DNA from: Paracoccaceae bacterium
GTDB taxonomy: Bacteria; Pseudomonadota; Alphaproteobacteria; Rhodobacterales; Rhodobacteraceae
Direction: 5' to 3'
Assembly (NCBI GenBank): GCA_024636555.1
Contig: JAGXGW010000061.1
Coordinates: forward strand, 1 to 64,000
Length of the DNA stretch: 64,000 nucleotides
Shown: piece by piece, positions 51,821 through 60,684 of the stretch
How the letters are laid out: the number at the start of each line of letters is the position of its first letter
How positions within the stretch are numbered: position 1 is the first letter of the stretch
Position numbers and translations under genes: made by a program
Notes under the pieces: model-generated
The model's input: only the letters and a program-made list of their open reading frames with translations
Told to the model about the DNA's origin: nothing
The model's database searches: none

Positions 51821-51831
51821 CAAGTATACTT
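51821..51831 (+). promoter_or_regulatory. Recurrent flagellar promoter element, fliF/fliL copy
   Basis: CAAGTATACTT differs by one base from CAAGTATAGTT before flgI and motA; AGCAAGTATA is shared with the flgI copy. AGCAAG (51819-51824) and CTTGCT (51842-51847) also form an inverted repeat. The 112-base divergent spacer is strongly AT-rich and probably drives both fliF and fliL. Confidence 0.5.
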
Positions 51832-51905
51832 TCTTTTAGTTCTTGCTAATTCATGCTTATTTTCACATATTGGCTGCATAGCACAACACTTCATTCTTAA
51901 TCGGG

Positions 51906-52487
51906 ATGGCCATGTTCAAGAAAAAACCGTTACCCGCAGGGGCGCCGCAGATGGATGGCGGGGAAGGGGCTGCAGGCGCTGGATCGCGCCGCAAGCTCTT
52001 CATGATCCTTGGGCTGGTGTTGCTGTGCGTTGTCGCTGTGGGCGGCGGGCTTGTCGTGGCGGTCGGGCCGTCCGGCCTGCGCGCCCTGCTGTCAGGTGAT
52101 GCGGTGGTCGAGGAACCCACCGTGCCCCAAGAGGAGGACGCGAGCCCGCCACCTCCGCCGGGGGCAGACCTTGTCGCCATGGCCTTTGACGAGATGATCG
52201 TGAACATATCCGCCACAACAGAATCGGGCCGTCAGACCAGCCGCTTCCTCAAGCTCGATCTTGCGCTGGTTTATGACAGGAAACAGGACCCAGAAGGATT
52301 GGTCGAGACGCGGCACATCTTCTTGCGCGATGCCTTTCAGGACTATTTGCGGCTGTTGGCTGACCGCGATCTGGACGGCACGCACGGACTCGTCACCGTC
52401 AAGGGCGAGTTGTTGCGGCGCGCCCGCGCGATTGCGGGAAGTACAGCGCCGCACGAGGTGCTCATCACGGGGCTGGTAATACAATGA
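51906..52487 (+). CDS. fliL: Flagellar stator-associated protein FliL
   Basis: FliL surrounds and supports the stators. The 193-residue protein has a basic N-terminus, one membrane helix (about 30-53), a Pro/Glu-rich linker (EEDASPPPPPG) and the periplasmic FliL domain (about 85-193: FDEMIVNISATTESGRQTSRFLKLDLALVY, ending HEVLITGLVIQ). The start may be ATG 51906 or ATG 51912; no strong ribosome-binding site is visible. It overlaps fliM by 4 bases. Confidence 0.9.
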   Translation: MAMFKKKPLPAGAPQMDGGEGAAGAGSRRKLFMILGLVLLCVVAVGGGLVVAVGPSGLRALLSGDAVVEEPTVPQEEDASPPPPPGADLVAMAFDEMIVNISATTESGRQTSRFLKLDLALVYDRKQDPEGLVETRHIFLRDAFQDYLRLLADRDLDGTHGLVTVKGELLRRARAIAGSTAPHEVLITGLVIQ

Positions 52488-53464
52488 GCTATGCACAGAC
52501 AGCTGCGGCAACAGGTGGCGGCATGACCGCCGCTGTGCAGGAAGAGATCATCCGTGTGGCGCTGCACAGCTACGAGCGGTTGCCCCTCTTCGAGATCGTG
52601 ATGGACCGTGCCGTGCAGGCCCTTGGCCCCGCGCTGCGGTCTGTTCTGGATGTTCAGGCCGATGTGGAACTGCGCGCCGTTGATTACATGGCTTGCGGCG
52701 ATGCGCTGGCGGCAGCGCCCGATCCGGGGCTGATCACGCTGGCCCATGCGAGTCCGTGGGATGGTACGCTTGCCGTGACCGTTGATCCGGCTTTGCTGTT
52801 TGCCACGCTGGAGATCATGCTGGGCGCGTCCGACAGGGACGAGACCGGTGAGAGCACCACCTCCCAAACCGCTTGGGCTCCGCGTGCCTTCACGACGATC
52901 GAGAAACGTCTGGGCGCACAGCTTGTCGGGCTTGCCCTGCGCGAGGTTGCCGCCGCATTCGCGCCGCTCGACAGGGTTTCGTTCACAGCCGGAGCTATCG
53001 AGAGCGGCCCCCGTGATGTTGTGCTTGCGCCACTGGCGGCGGGCTGTGTGCGGGTGACGATACGCATTGCTTTCGAAGGGCGAGGCGGCGATCTTTGCCT
53101 GATCGTCCCGCACCGGACACTTGACGCGGTGCGCCCGCTGCTGGCGCAGGTCGGCGCGGCGGGGCAGTTTGGCAGTGATCCGGGCTGGCGAAGCAAGCTG
53201 TTGCAATCCCTGAACGACACGCCTGTCACGCTGACGGCGGTGCTGCATGATCATGTGGTGTCGCTGGCCGATATGCTGGGCTGGGAGCCGGGCCGGACTC
53301 TGGATCTGGGGATCGACAGCACACATGAGGTGGCGGTGTCTTGCAGCGGCAAGGAGATGTTCCGCGCGGCGATTGGCCGTCGCAGGAACGGATCCGTCGC
53401 GCTGCGTGTCACGGCTGTATTTGAAGCGAACGAGGACGAGGGTGCAAATGGCTTTGCTGATTGA
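52484..53464 (+). CDS. fliM: Flagellar motor switch protein FliM
   Basis: FliM is a C-ring protein that receives phosphorylated CheY. The 326-residue protein has the CheC-like middle domain (about 40-220: LITLAHASPWDGTLAVTVDPALLFATLEIMLG, then FTTIEKRLGAQLVGLALREV) and a C-terminal SpoA domain (about 240-315: LTAVLHDHVVSLADMLGWEPGRTLDLGI). The N-terminal CheY-binding LSQxEIDALL motif of E. coli FliM is not recognisable. It is in the unit fliL-fliM-DUF6468-motE. Confidence 0.9.
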   Translation: MSYAQTAAATGGGMTAAVQEEIIRVALHSYERLPLFEIVMDRAVQALGPALRSVLDVQADVELRAVDYMACGDALAAAPDPGLITLAHASPWDGTLAVTVDPALLFATLEIMLGASDRDETGESTTSQTAWAPRAFTTIEKRLGAQLVGLALREVAAAFAPLDRVSFTAGAIESGPRDVVLAPLAAGCVRVTIRIAFEGRGGDLCLIVPHRTLDAVRPLLAQVGAAGQFGSDPGWRSKLLQSLNDTPVTLTAVLHDHVVSLADMLGWEPGRTLDLGIDSTHEVAVSCSGKEMFRAAIGRRRNGSVALRVTAVFEANEDEGANGFAD

Positions 53465-53891
53465 CATGATTATTCTGCTGCTGCTTCTGGGCACGCTGAC
53501 CTATGCCTTTCTGGTGGATCGCAGGGTTCGGACATTGATGGTCGCGTTGAAGGCGCTTGAGCCGGTTGTGGACCAGTTCTCCTTGGCAGTGGACCGGACA
53601 GAGGATTCCGTCAAATCCCTGCGCGCGGGTGGGGTCGCGCGGTCTGCGGCAAAGCGGGACGACGAGCCGCCGCTGACGCGCGCGGGGGCATTGGGTACCG
53701 GTCTGCCTGCCTCAGCACCTGCAACCTCTGCGGCCATGCCGACTGGCGGCACGCCGGAACTTGTGTTCCGCTCGGTCCGTAGGGCCGGGCCCGCCGCTGT
53801 GGCGCAACTGCCGCCGGGAATGGCGCGCATCACCGGAAAGGCCGATCTGGTGCGGGACTTTTTCGACACGATCCGGAGCCGTGAGGCATGA
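53448..53891 (+). CDS. DUF6468-like small membrane protein
   Basis: The 147-residue protein has an N-terminal membrane helix (about 2-24, LLIDMIILLLLLGTLTYAFLV). A helical cytoplasmic stretch (VRTLMVALKALEPVVDQFSLAVDRTEDSVKSLR) and a Pro/Ala-rich tail follow. It matches the DUF6468 type found beside fliM in alphaproteobacteria; the function is unknown. It overlaps fliM by 17 bases and motE by 4 bases, so its translation is tightly coupled to both. Confidence 0.7.
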   Translation: MALLIDMIILLLLLGTLTYAFLVDRRVRTLMVALKALEPVVDQFSLAVDRTEDSVKSLRAGGVARSAAKRDDEPPLTRAGALGTGLPASAPATSAAMPTGGTPELVFRSVRRAGPAAVAQLPPGMARITGKADLVRDFFDTIRSREA

Positions 53892-54532
53892 AGCCGCAAC
53901 GCCCGCTGCGCTATGTGATCGGTACGCTTGCCATTGCCAGTATCACCAAGCTGGCCTTGTCGGTGGCCAGCCAATCCGAGCCGCTGCCGCTTGCTGCAAA
54001 GGATTATGCACCCTCCTTTTTCGTGGGGGCGGCGTCGGCTGCATCCGACGCGGAAGAGGGGGCCGAGGCTGACGCGGCCAGCACTGCATGCGTTGCCACT
54101 GATACGCCCGAGGAGATGCTTGCCGCGATCAATGCAGAGCGCAAACTGCTTGAAGACCAGCGCACCGCGCTTGCGCAGCGCCGGTCCGAGATTGATCTCG
54201 CCAACGAGACGCTGGTGATCGAGACGGCCCGTCTTGACGAGCTCAAGCAAGAGGTCGAGGCATTGCTGGAACGCGCGAACACCGCGCATGTGGCCGATGT
54301 CGACCGGCTCGTGGCGCTTTATTCCAATATGAAGCCCCGCGACGCGGCGGCCATCATGAATGACCTTGATTTGGAAGTCACGATCACGGTTTTGGGCACC
54401 ATGCCCGAACGCAGCGCTGCCCCGATCCTTGCCACGCTCAATCCGGTCCGCGCGCGGGCACTGTCGCTGATCCTGTTGGAGCGCTCCAAGCTGCCGGGCG
54501 ACAGGCGGCTGGACAGGATACGCCTCGACTGA
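53888..54532 (+). CDS. motE: MotE-family motility chaperone
   Basis: The 214-residue protein has an N-terminal hydrophobic segment (about 8-28), a coiled coil (about 75-130) and a C-terminal MgtE-N-like domain (about 135-205: LVALYSNMKPRDAAAIMNDLDLEVTITVLGTMPERSAAPILATLNPVRA). In Sinorhizobium meliloti MotE is a periplasmic chaperone for MotC. No recognised motC is adjacent, but a large periplasmic helical protein is encoded at 35291. It ends convergent with flhB inside an 11-base inverted repeat. Confidence 0.8.
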   Translation: MKPQRPLRYVIGTLAIASITKLALSVASQSEPLPLAAKDYAPSFFVGAASAASDAEEGAEADAASTACVATDTPEEMLAAINAERKLLEDQRTALAQRRSEIDLANETLVIETARLDELKQEVEALLERANTAHVADVDRLVALYSNMKPRDAAAIMNDLDLEVTITVLGTMPERSAAPILATLNPVRARALSLILLERSKLPGDRRLDRIRLD

Positions 54533-54590
54533 AGCGCCGCTGCTTGCGGCCCTGACACCCAGCCAACGGGCGCGGTATCCGCTTCAGTCG
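54526..54590 (+). repeat. Perfect 11-base inverted repeat over the convergent motE and flhB ends
   Basis: CGACTGAAGCG (54526-54536) and CGCTTCAGTCG (54580-54590) are exact reverse complements, each containing a stop codon (TGA). Both proteins therefore end in an aspartate followed by the same stop context. The 43-base interval has internal GC-rich pairing. Possibly a bidirectional terminator. Confidence 0.5.
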
Positions 54591-55708
54591 AAATCCCGCA
54601 ATTGCGATCCGGTGGGCGGTTTGCGGCGGATGTTGCGGCGCAGGTCCATGATATAGCCGATGATCTCGGCCACAGCGTTCCAATGCTCCACCGGAATTTG
54701 GCTGTCCACCTCGACCAGCGCGTGCAGAGCGCGCGCCAGCGGGCGGTTTTCGACAATGGCGACATCGTGCTCGCGGGCGATCCGGCGGATTTGTGCGGCC
54801 ATCACGCCTGTGCCTTTCGCGACGCACACCGGGGCATGATCAACGCCGGGCACGTATTTGAGCGCGACGGCATAATGCGTGGGGTTGGTCAGAACTAGCG
54901 TTGCAGTAGGAACAGCGACGGCAATGCGCTGACGCGCCCGCTTGCGTCTGATCTCGCTGCGTTTTGCCTTGATATGCGGGTCGCCCTCGCTGTCTTTGTG
55001 CTCGTCGCGCAACTCCTTCATCGACATGCGTTGCTTTTTCATCCATTGCGCCCGCTTCCACAGGATATCGGCCACTGCGACAAAGGCGAGAAACACCGTT
55101 GTCCCGATCAGCAACCGCATCACAGCGGTGCGGACGTAAGGAAGGAACGCCTCGGGCAGGGCGTCGGGCGTTTGCCAGATCGACGTCAGCGCCTCGCGCG
55201 TGATCACGAAGGTGATCGCGCCTACCACAAGCACTTTGGCCACGTTCTTGAGGAACTCCACGAAGGCATCGATCGAGAACAGCCGCTTGAACCCTTCAAA
55301 CGGCGATATCTTGGACAGTTTCGGCTCGATGCGCTGCAGGGCAACAACGGTTTCGCCCTGGATCAAGACTCCGAACACCGCCGCCAGAACCATCACCAAA
55401 ACCACCGGAGCAAGTGCTTTCGCAATGCCGCGCGTCAACTGTCCTGACGCGCTAGCCAGATCGGCAAGGCCCTGCGTATCCTCTCCGACGTCGAACTGGC
55501 CCGCCATCTGGATCAGGCCACCCAGCACGCCTGCAAGCTCCGGCAGAACCTGCGGCAACAGGTAAACGGTGATCACCAGCAGCGCGAAGACGCTCATGAA
55601 ATTGCCAGCCTCGCGCGATGCTGGCACGTCACCTTTTTCCCGCGCCTTGCGGAGCTTGCCCTCGGTCGCTTCCTCGGTTTTGCTGCTGTCGTCGTTTTGT
55701 TCGCTCAT
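54584..55708 (-). CDS. flhB: Flagellar export gate protein FlhB
   Basis: FlhB switches substrate specificity of the export apparatus. The 374-residue protein has four helices in about residues 35-215 and a cytoplasmic domain with the autocleavage motif NPTH at 275-278. The conserved start is SKTEEATEGKLRKAREKGDVPASREAGN, and the C-terminal end is IPVEHWNAVAEIIGYIM. It is last in the unit flgB-flgC-fliE-fliQ-transglycosylase-flhA-fliR-flhB. Confidence 0.95.
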   Translation of the reverse strand: MSEQNDDSSKTEEATEGKLRKAREKGDVPASREAGNFMSVFALLVITVYLLPQVLPELAGVLGGLIQMAGQFDVGEDTQGLADLASASGQLTRGIAKALAPVVLVMVLAAVFGVLIQGETVVALQRIEPKLSKISPFEGFKRLFSIDAFVEFLKNVAKVLVVGAITFVITREALTSIWQTPDALPEAFLPYVRTAVMRLLIGTTVFLAFVAVADILWKRAQWMKKQRMSMKELRDEHKDSEGDPHIKAKRSEIRRKRARQRIAVAVPTATLVLTNPTHYAVALKYVPGVDHAPVCVAKGTGVMAAQIRRIAREHDVAIVENRPLARALHALVEVDSQIPVEHWNAVAEIIGYIMDLRRNIRRKPPTGSQLRDFD

Positions 55709-55717
55709 CTGTCCGGC

Positions 55718-56473
55718 CTAGAACGTGAAAGTGCCGAGCCAGACGGTGAACCGCTGGAGGAACCCGTCAAGGATGGATGGCGCGGCGATGATCAGAACAA
55801 ACAGGCCCGCGCCAATCAGAACCGGCGTTGCGACGAAAAACACCGGCAGGGTGGGCATCATCCGGTTTGCCAGACCCATACCCAGATTGAGCACAAGGCC
55901 CATCACGTGGAAGGGCACGGTCAGGGCGAAGCCGATGTAGAAACTCGCCCCGACGGCCTTGACGATCTGTTGCGCCAGATCACCCGGCATCATCTGGCCG
56001 AAGGGGAACACGTCATAGCTCATCAGAAGGGCGCCGATGATCACATGATGCAGGTCGGACGCGAAGATGAGCGCGACCCCCGCCATCATCAGCGCATCAG
56101 CAATCATGGTGGAACCCTGAAACGCGCCGGTTTCTGGCGCAAAAGCGTTGGCAAGGCCCGATATCAGGCCGATCTGGTAGCCCGCGAATTGCAGCGCCGA
56201 CATGACGATGCGTGCTGTCATCCCGATCCAGATCCCCAGTGTGATCTCTATTGCAAGCACCGGCAGCAGCATCAGCGGTGCGTCGATCACCAGCGCGCCC
56301 ACGGGCGTTGCGGGGGCCAGTGCCGCTGACAGCACAAGTGCCACAAGCAGGCGGAAGCGCAACGGGATCACCCGCTCCCCGAAACCCGGCATGAAGGCCA
56401 GCGCGCTTCCCAGACGGGCGAACACAAGGCCAACAGCCAGTACCTGAGAGGTCAGGAACAGGGAAAGGTCCAC
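55718..56473 (-). CDS. fliR: Flagellar export gate protein FliR
   Basis: FliR is a core export gate protein. The 251-residue protein has about six hydrophobic helices and the family segment ARLGSALAFMPGFGERVIPLRFRLLVAL. A later ALTVPFHVMGLVLNLGMGLANRMMPTLPVFFVATP is typical of FliR. It starts at GTG 56473, 3 bases after the flhA stop; no ATG fits the family N-terminus. Confidence 0.93.
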   Translation of the reverse strand: MDLSLFLTSQVLAVGLVFARLGSALAFMPGFGERVIPLRFRLLVALVLSAALAPATPVGALVIDAPLMLLPVLAIEITLGIWIGMTARIVMSALQFAGYQIGLISGLANAFAPETGAFQGSTMIADALMMAGVALIFASDLHHVIIGALLMSYDVFPFGQMMPGDLAQQIVKAVGASFYIGFALTVPFHVMGLVLNLGMGLANRMMPTLPVFFVATPVLIGAGLFVLIIAAPSILDGFLQRFTVWLGTFTF

Positions 56474-56476
56474 CGC

Positions 56477-58576
56477 TCAGCCGCCAATCGTCGCGACGGT
56501 GCGCAGTGACGCTTTGCGATGCACCTCGTTATGGGAGATCACCTGCGTCATCGGGCTGACCCGCTCCAGCATCGAGCGGACGAAACTGCGGACCTCGGGG
56601 CTGACCATCAGTGCGGGCCATTCGTCGCGCTGCGCGAATGACTGGATCTCCTTGCGGGCCTCAAGCACGAATTCCTGCACCCTTTGCGGCGACATCAGGA
56701 AATTGCGCTCGTCACCGACGATCCGCACCGCCGCGTTGAACTCGGATTCCCATGCCGCCGACATGGTGATGACCGAGACGAACCCGGTCGGGTCGGCCAT
56801 CGACTGACAGATCTGGTTCGACAGGCGCCGCCTGACATGTTCGGTGATTGTTGTCACATTGGCGGTGTTCCGGCTGGCTTCGGCAATGGCCTCAATGATC
56901 AGCGGCAGATTGCGGATCGAGACGCGCTCGGTCAGCAGGGCCTGCAGGACATGCTGGACAAGAATGGCAGGCGCGCTGGTAGAGATATCGCCCACCAGCT
57001 TCTGGTATTCGCGCGCCAGCCCCTCGATCAGGGATTGCGTCGCGCCATAGGTCAGCAGTTCCGGCATATGCTGTTTGATGACTTCGGTCAGATGGGTGAT
57101 CACCACGCTTTCAGGGTCCACCACGGTGCAGCCAAGGGTCTCGGCCTCGGCGGCGCGTTCGGCATCCACCCAGACCGCCTCCAGCCCGAAGGTCGGGTCT
57201 TTGGTGCGCGCGCCGGGCAGGTCCAGCGGCGCATCGCCGGGGTTGAGCACCATCATCTCGCGCGGGCGCACCTCGCCGCGTGCGGCCTGCACGCCCTGCA
57301 CCATGATGGCATAGGTATTGGCAGGCAAAGACGGCTCGTCCTTGATCCGCACCGCCGGAAGCACAAAGCCGAAGTCGCGCGCGAACATCTGGCGCAGGCT
57401 TTTGATCTTGCCGGGCAGGGCGGCCTCGGGGCTGCTGATCAGGGGCACCAGCGCCGATCCCAGTTCAAGCCGCAGATCGTCCAGCCGCAAGGTCTCGGTA
57501 ATGTCGTCGCGCGCTGTCTCGACCGCCGCGCTTTCGGCATCTGCGGTCGAGCGGGTTTCGGCGCGCACGGCCGCTGCGGCCTGTCTTTGCATGAAAATGC
57601 CAAGCCCCGCCAACATGATCGCGATTGCCACAAAGACGCCGATGGGGAAGCCGGGCAGAAATCCGATGGCCAGCAAAAGCCCCGCCGCCATGTAAAGCGC
57701 CTTGGGAAAGCGGCCAAGCTGTTGCAGCACCGCTTCGTTCGCAGCCCCGACCGTGCCGCCCTTGGTCACGATCAGGCCCGCCGCCAACGAGACGATCAGC
57801 GCCGGAATCTGCGTTACCAGCCCGTCACCGATGGTCAGCACCGTATAGGCATTGGCCGCAGCCCCCACGCCCATGCCGTGCTGGATGACACCGATCAGGA
57901 TGCCGCCGATCACATTGATCAGGGTGATGATGATGCCCGCAACAGCATCGCCCCGTACGAATTTGGATGCACCGTCCATCGCGCCGAAAAAGCCGCTCTC
58001 GTCCTCAAGCTCCTTGCGGCGGCGGCGGGCCTCTGCCTCGTCGATCAGCCCCGCGCCAAGATCGGCATCCACTGCCATTTGTTTGCCCGGCATCGCATCG
58101 AGGTAGAACCGCGCCGAGACTTCGGCAATCCGGGTGGAGCCTTTGGTGATGACGACAAAGTTGATCACCACGAGAATGGCGAAAACCACGATGCCGATCA
58201 CGAAATTCCCCGACACGATGAACCGCGAGAAACCCTCGATCACACCGCCGGCAGCCCCCGGCCCGGTATGCCCCTCGCTCAGGATCAACCGTGTGGAGGC
58301 CACGTTGAGCGCGAGCCGCAGCATCGTCACGACCAGAAGAAGCGTCGGAAAGCTGTTGAAATCGAGCGGTCTGGGAATCCACAGTGCAACCATCAGGATC
58401 AGCACAGACAAGGACAGCGACACGGCCAGTCCGAAATCGAGGATCACCGGCGGAAGCGGGACGAAAAGCATCCCCAAAACCAGTGTCACGCCGATTGCAA
58501 AGGCGATGTCGCGGTTTGCGAACCCGAAGGCGACCATGCGGTCGTTGCGTTCCTGCCGTGAGGATGGGTTGGCCAT
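56477..58576 (-). CDS. flhA: Flagellar export gate protein FlhA
   Basis: FlhA is the large export gate subunit. The 699-residue protein has seven or eight helices in the first 310 residues. The FHIPEP-like conserved loop is ARFYLDAMPGKQMAVDADLGAGLIDEAEARRRR, and a cytoplasmic ring-forming domain follows (about 345-699: GLAREYQKLVGDISTSAP, then LVEAIAEASRNTANVTTITEHVRRRL-like). The ATG at 58576 after GGAGAG was chosen; a frame extending to 58699 has no homologous content. Confidence 0.95.
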   Translation of the reverse strand: MANPSSRQERNDRMVAFGFANRDIAFAIGVTLVLGMLFVPLPPVILDFGLAVSLSLSVLILMVALWIPRPLDFNSFPTLLLVVTMLRLALNVASTRLILSEGHTGPGAAGGVIEGFSRFIVSGNFVIGIVVFAILVVINFVVITKGSTRIAEVSARFYLDAMPGKQMAVDADLGAGLIDEAEARRRRKELEDESGFFGAMDGASKFVRGDAVAGIIITLINVIGGILIGVIQHGMGVGAAANAYTVLTIGDGLVTQIPALIVSLAAGLIVTKGGTVGAANEAVLQQLGRFPKALYMAAGLLLAIGFLPGFPIGVFVAIAIMLAGLGIFMQRQAAAAVRAETRSTADAESAAVETARDDITETLRLDDLRLELGSALVPLISSPEAALPGKIKSLRQMFARDFGFVLPAVRIKDEPSLPANTYAIMVQGVQAARGEVRPREMMVLNPGDAPLDLPGARTKDPTFGLEAVWVDAERAAEAETLGCTVVDPESVVITHLTEVIKQHMPELLTYGATQSLIEGLAREYQKLVGDISTSAPAILVQHVLQALLTERVSIRNLPLIIEAIAEASRNTANVTTITEHVRRRLSNQICQSMADPTGFVSVITMSAAWESEFNAAVRIVGDERNFLMSPQRVQEFVLEARKEIQSFAQRDEWPALMVSPEVRSFVRSMLERVSPMTQVISHNEVHRKASLRTVATIGG

Positions 58577-58587
58577 TCTGCTCTCCG

Positions 58588-59535
58588 TCAGAAGTCTTGC
58601 AGGAACTGCGGCAGGACAGGCTCCAGCCGGTCCTGACTGTAGATGCCGTAGCTGCCGCCTGCCCCGCCGTCCCGCGTGGACCAATGACCGTGATCCCAAG
58701 CGGCGGGGACAAAGTCGGGATCAGGCAGTGCGGTCAGCAGATGCTCGGGCACGGCGGTTCTGTCATGATCGCTTGGCTGGCTGGCTGCCATCCGGCCTGC
58801 CCCTGCCATGCCGCGAAATGTGTCGATCCGGTCATTGGCAACGGCCACATTGCGCCGTAGCGAGGCGAGATAGACCTCCGCATGGGCGGGTGTGCGGGAA
58901 TGATAGGCCCCTGCGGCCCGCATCCAGTCACCGGTCTCGCCGTAGAGGTCGCGCAGAAAGCGCGCCGCGTAATCGACGTTGATCACGGGGTCGAATCCCT
59001 GTTCGAGATGGGTAAACGCATGCGGGTGCCAGCGCAGGTTGATCTGCATGCAGCCAACGTCGATGGACTGCACGCCCATCGCCTCGCGTTCGCGCACCCA
59101 TGCCATCGCCGCGCTCCGGTTGTCGAAAATCCGCCCCACACCTGCGGCATTCACAGCCCATGGCCAGACCGTCAGACGCCTGCCGCGCGAGACGCCCGCC
59201 TCCTGCAGACCAATCCCCAGAAGGATGTTGTCGGGGATGCCGTAACGGTCCTGCGCGCGCAGGATTTCGCTGACACACTGGCTGGACGGATCGCTGTCCG
59301 ACGTGCCGCTGCTAGAGGGGCGCAGCGGCTCTCCATTTGAGAGAGGCGCGGTCAGGCGAAACGTGTCGCGGCGGTTGTTTTGCGGATGCATGCCGGTTCT
59401 GTCCGACAGCGCGGCCGCCTGCATAGGTGGTCCGGCAGGTGCCGAGCCAGCGTAGAAGGCACCCCAGTCCGCCAGCGCAGCAGGGGCCCCAAGGGTGATC
59501 GTCAGTGCAACCGCGAACGATACAGCGCGCCGCAT
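58588..59535 (-). CDS. Flagellar lytic transglycosylase (SLT domain)
   Basis: This periplasmic murein-cleaving enzyme probably opens the peptidoglycan for rod passage, as SltF does in Rhodobacter. The 315-residue protein has a signal peptide (1-22, ending LADW), a low-complexity linker, and a lysozyme-like SLT domain (about 88-215). The catalytic glutamate is E112 (LQEAG where many SLTs have ES), followed by SIDVGCMQINLRWHPHAF. It overlaps the fliQ stop by one base. It complements the muramidase-less FlgJ at 43242. Confidence 0.88.
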   Translation of the reverse strand: MRRAVSFAVALTITLGAPAALADWGAFYAGSAPAGPPMQAAALSDRTGMHPQNNRRDTFRLTAPLSNGEPLRPSSSGTSDSDPSSQCVSEILRAQDRYGIPDNILLGIGLQEAGVSRGRRLTVWPWAVNAAGVGRIFDNRSAAMAWVREREAMGVQSIDVGCMQINLRWHPHAFTHLEQGFDPVINVDYAARFLRDLYGETGDWMRAAGAYHSRTPAHAEVYLASLRRNVAVANDRIDTFRGMAGAGRMAASQPSDHDRTAVPEHLLTALPDPDFVPAAWDHGHWSTRDGGAGGSYGIYSQDRLEPVLPQFLQDF

Positions 59536-59804
59536 TATACGGCCCCGCTTGCGATCAGGTCGAACACACGATCCGAGAGACCGCGCAATTGGCTGTAGAT
59601 GAAGGGGCTCGACGCCAGAAGCCCTAGAAAAATCGCCACAATCTTGGGCACGAAGGTCAGGGTCATTTCCTGAATCTGCGTCAGGGCCTGAAAGAACGCG
59701 ATTCCCAGCCCGACGACCAGCGCGAGTGCAAGGATAGGCCCCGATCCAAGAAGGACGACAATGATCATCTCGGACAGGATGGTGTAGGTATCGGTGGCAT
59801 CCAA
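59535..59804 (-). CDS. fliQ: Flagellar export gate protein FliQ
   Basis: FliQ is a small gate subunit of 89 residues with two helices (about 14-38 and 52-75) and the family core VVGLGIAFFQALTQIQEMTLTFVPKIVAIFLGLL. It starts at TTG (MDATDTYTILSEM), the family N-terminus, with AAAGGA upstream; the next ATG would remove part of the first helix. It is separated from fliE by 122 bases without a gene. Confidence 0.93.
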   Translation of the reverse strand: MDATDTYTILSEMIIVVLLGSGPILALALVVGLGIAFFQALTQIQEMTLTFVPKIVAIFLGLLASSPFIYSQLRGLSDRVFDLIASGAV

Positions 59805-59926
59805 TCGGTCCGGTCCTTTTCTGTTTGTCCCTGCGTGTGGCCCTTGTCGTTGTTGCGACGCCGCCGCCGACGCAAACGGAGGCCCTTACCAAGGCCCGGT
59901 CCCGCCTTTCACGGCGGTGGCGCGGA

Positions 59927-60253
59927 TCAGATGGGCATCCGCAGAACCTCCTGATAGGCCTCGACGAACTTGTCGCGCATGGCGACAACGGTCTTCACCG
60001 TCGATTCGAGCGCCAGCGTCGCCTCGACCACCTGTTGCGTGCCGATCTCGCCGTTCAGTCCGCGCTGCGCCGCCATGTCGCCGTCACGGATCGTGGTGAC
60101 CGCGTCCTGCGCGGCATTGCGGACCATGTCGGCAAAGCTGGCCCCCTGCGGGGCGTCTTTTGCGGGCAATGCCGCCGCGCTGAGGTCCTGAGCAGAGCGG
60201 TAGGCGCTCCGCACGCCGCCCGTTGCCACCGACATAGAGTTGATCTCGACCAT
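59927..60253 (-). CDS. fliE: Flagellar hook-basal body complex protein FliE
   Basis: FliE joins the MS-ring to the rod. The 108-residue protein has a conserved C-terminal region (about 38-108: GASFADMVRNAAQDAVTTIRDGD, then QQVVEATLALESTVKTVVAMRDKFVEAYQEVLRMPI). It is 9 bases after flgC. Confidence 0.93.
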   Translation of the reverse strand: MVEINSMSVATGGVRSAYRSAQDLSAAALPAKDAPQGASFADMVRNAAQDAVTTIRDGDMAAQRGLNGEIGTQQVVEATLALESTVKTVVAMRDKFVEAYQEVLRMPI

Positions 60254-60262
60254 CCCCGGCCC

Positions 60263-60673
60263 CTATCGCAGAAGGTCGAGGATCTGGCCGCGCATCCGGC
60301 GACCTGCCTCGAACATGTTCATATTGGCCTCATAACTGCGCGACGCCTCGCGCATGTTGCTCATCTCGAGCAGCGGGTTCACGTTTGGCGTCTTCACGAA
60401 ACCTTCGGCATCGGCAGCGGGATGGGCAGGATCGAAATTCTTGCCGAATGGTGCCTGATCGCGCCCCAAAGCGGTGATCCGCACCATTGACGCACCGCTG
60501 TCGCGGTCCACCAGTTCCTCGAAAGCGAGGGTCTTGCGCTGGTAGGGATCGGCCCCCGGTGTCGTGCCGGTCGAACTGGCATTGGCCACATTCTCGGCCA
60601 CGACCTTCAGCCGCTCACCCTGTGCGCGCATCCCGCTGGACGCGACGCTGCTGATGGATCTCAAAGGGTCCAT
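60263..60673 (-). CDS. flgC: Flagellar proximal rod protein FlgC
   Basis: FlgC is a rod subunit of 136 residues with the rod N-terminal motif (LKVVAENVANASSTGTTPGADPYQRKTLAFEE) and C-terminal NPLLEMSNMREASRSYEANMNMFEAGRRM. It follows flgB by 11 bases. Confidence 0.95.
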   Translation of the reverse strand: MDPLRSISSVASSGMRAQGERLKVVAENVANASSTGTTPGADPYQRKTLAFEELVDRDSGASMVRITALGRDQAPFGKNFDPAHPAADAEGFVKTPNVNPLLEMSNMREASRSYEANMNMFEAGRRMRGQILDLLR

Positions 60674-60684
60674 GACATTCTCCT

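Noticed and set aside
56684-58561. Long open frame of 625 codons on the plus strand
   Set aside because: It lies wholly antisense to flhA, is rich in Arg/His/Gln/Gly as expected from a GC-rich reverse strand, and has no recognisable domain or ribosome-binding site.
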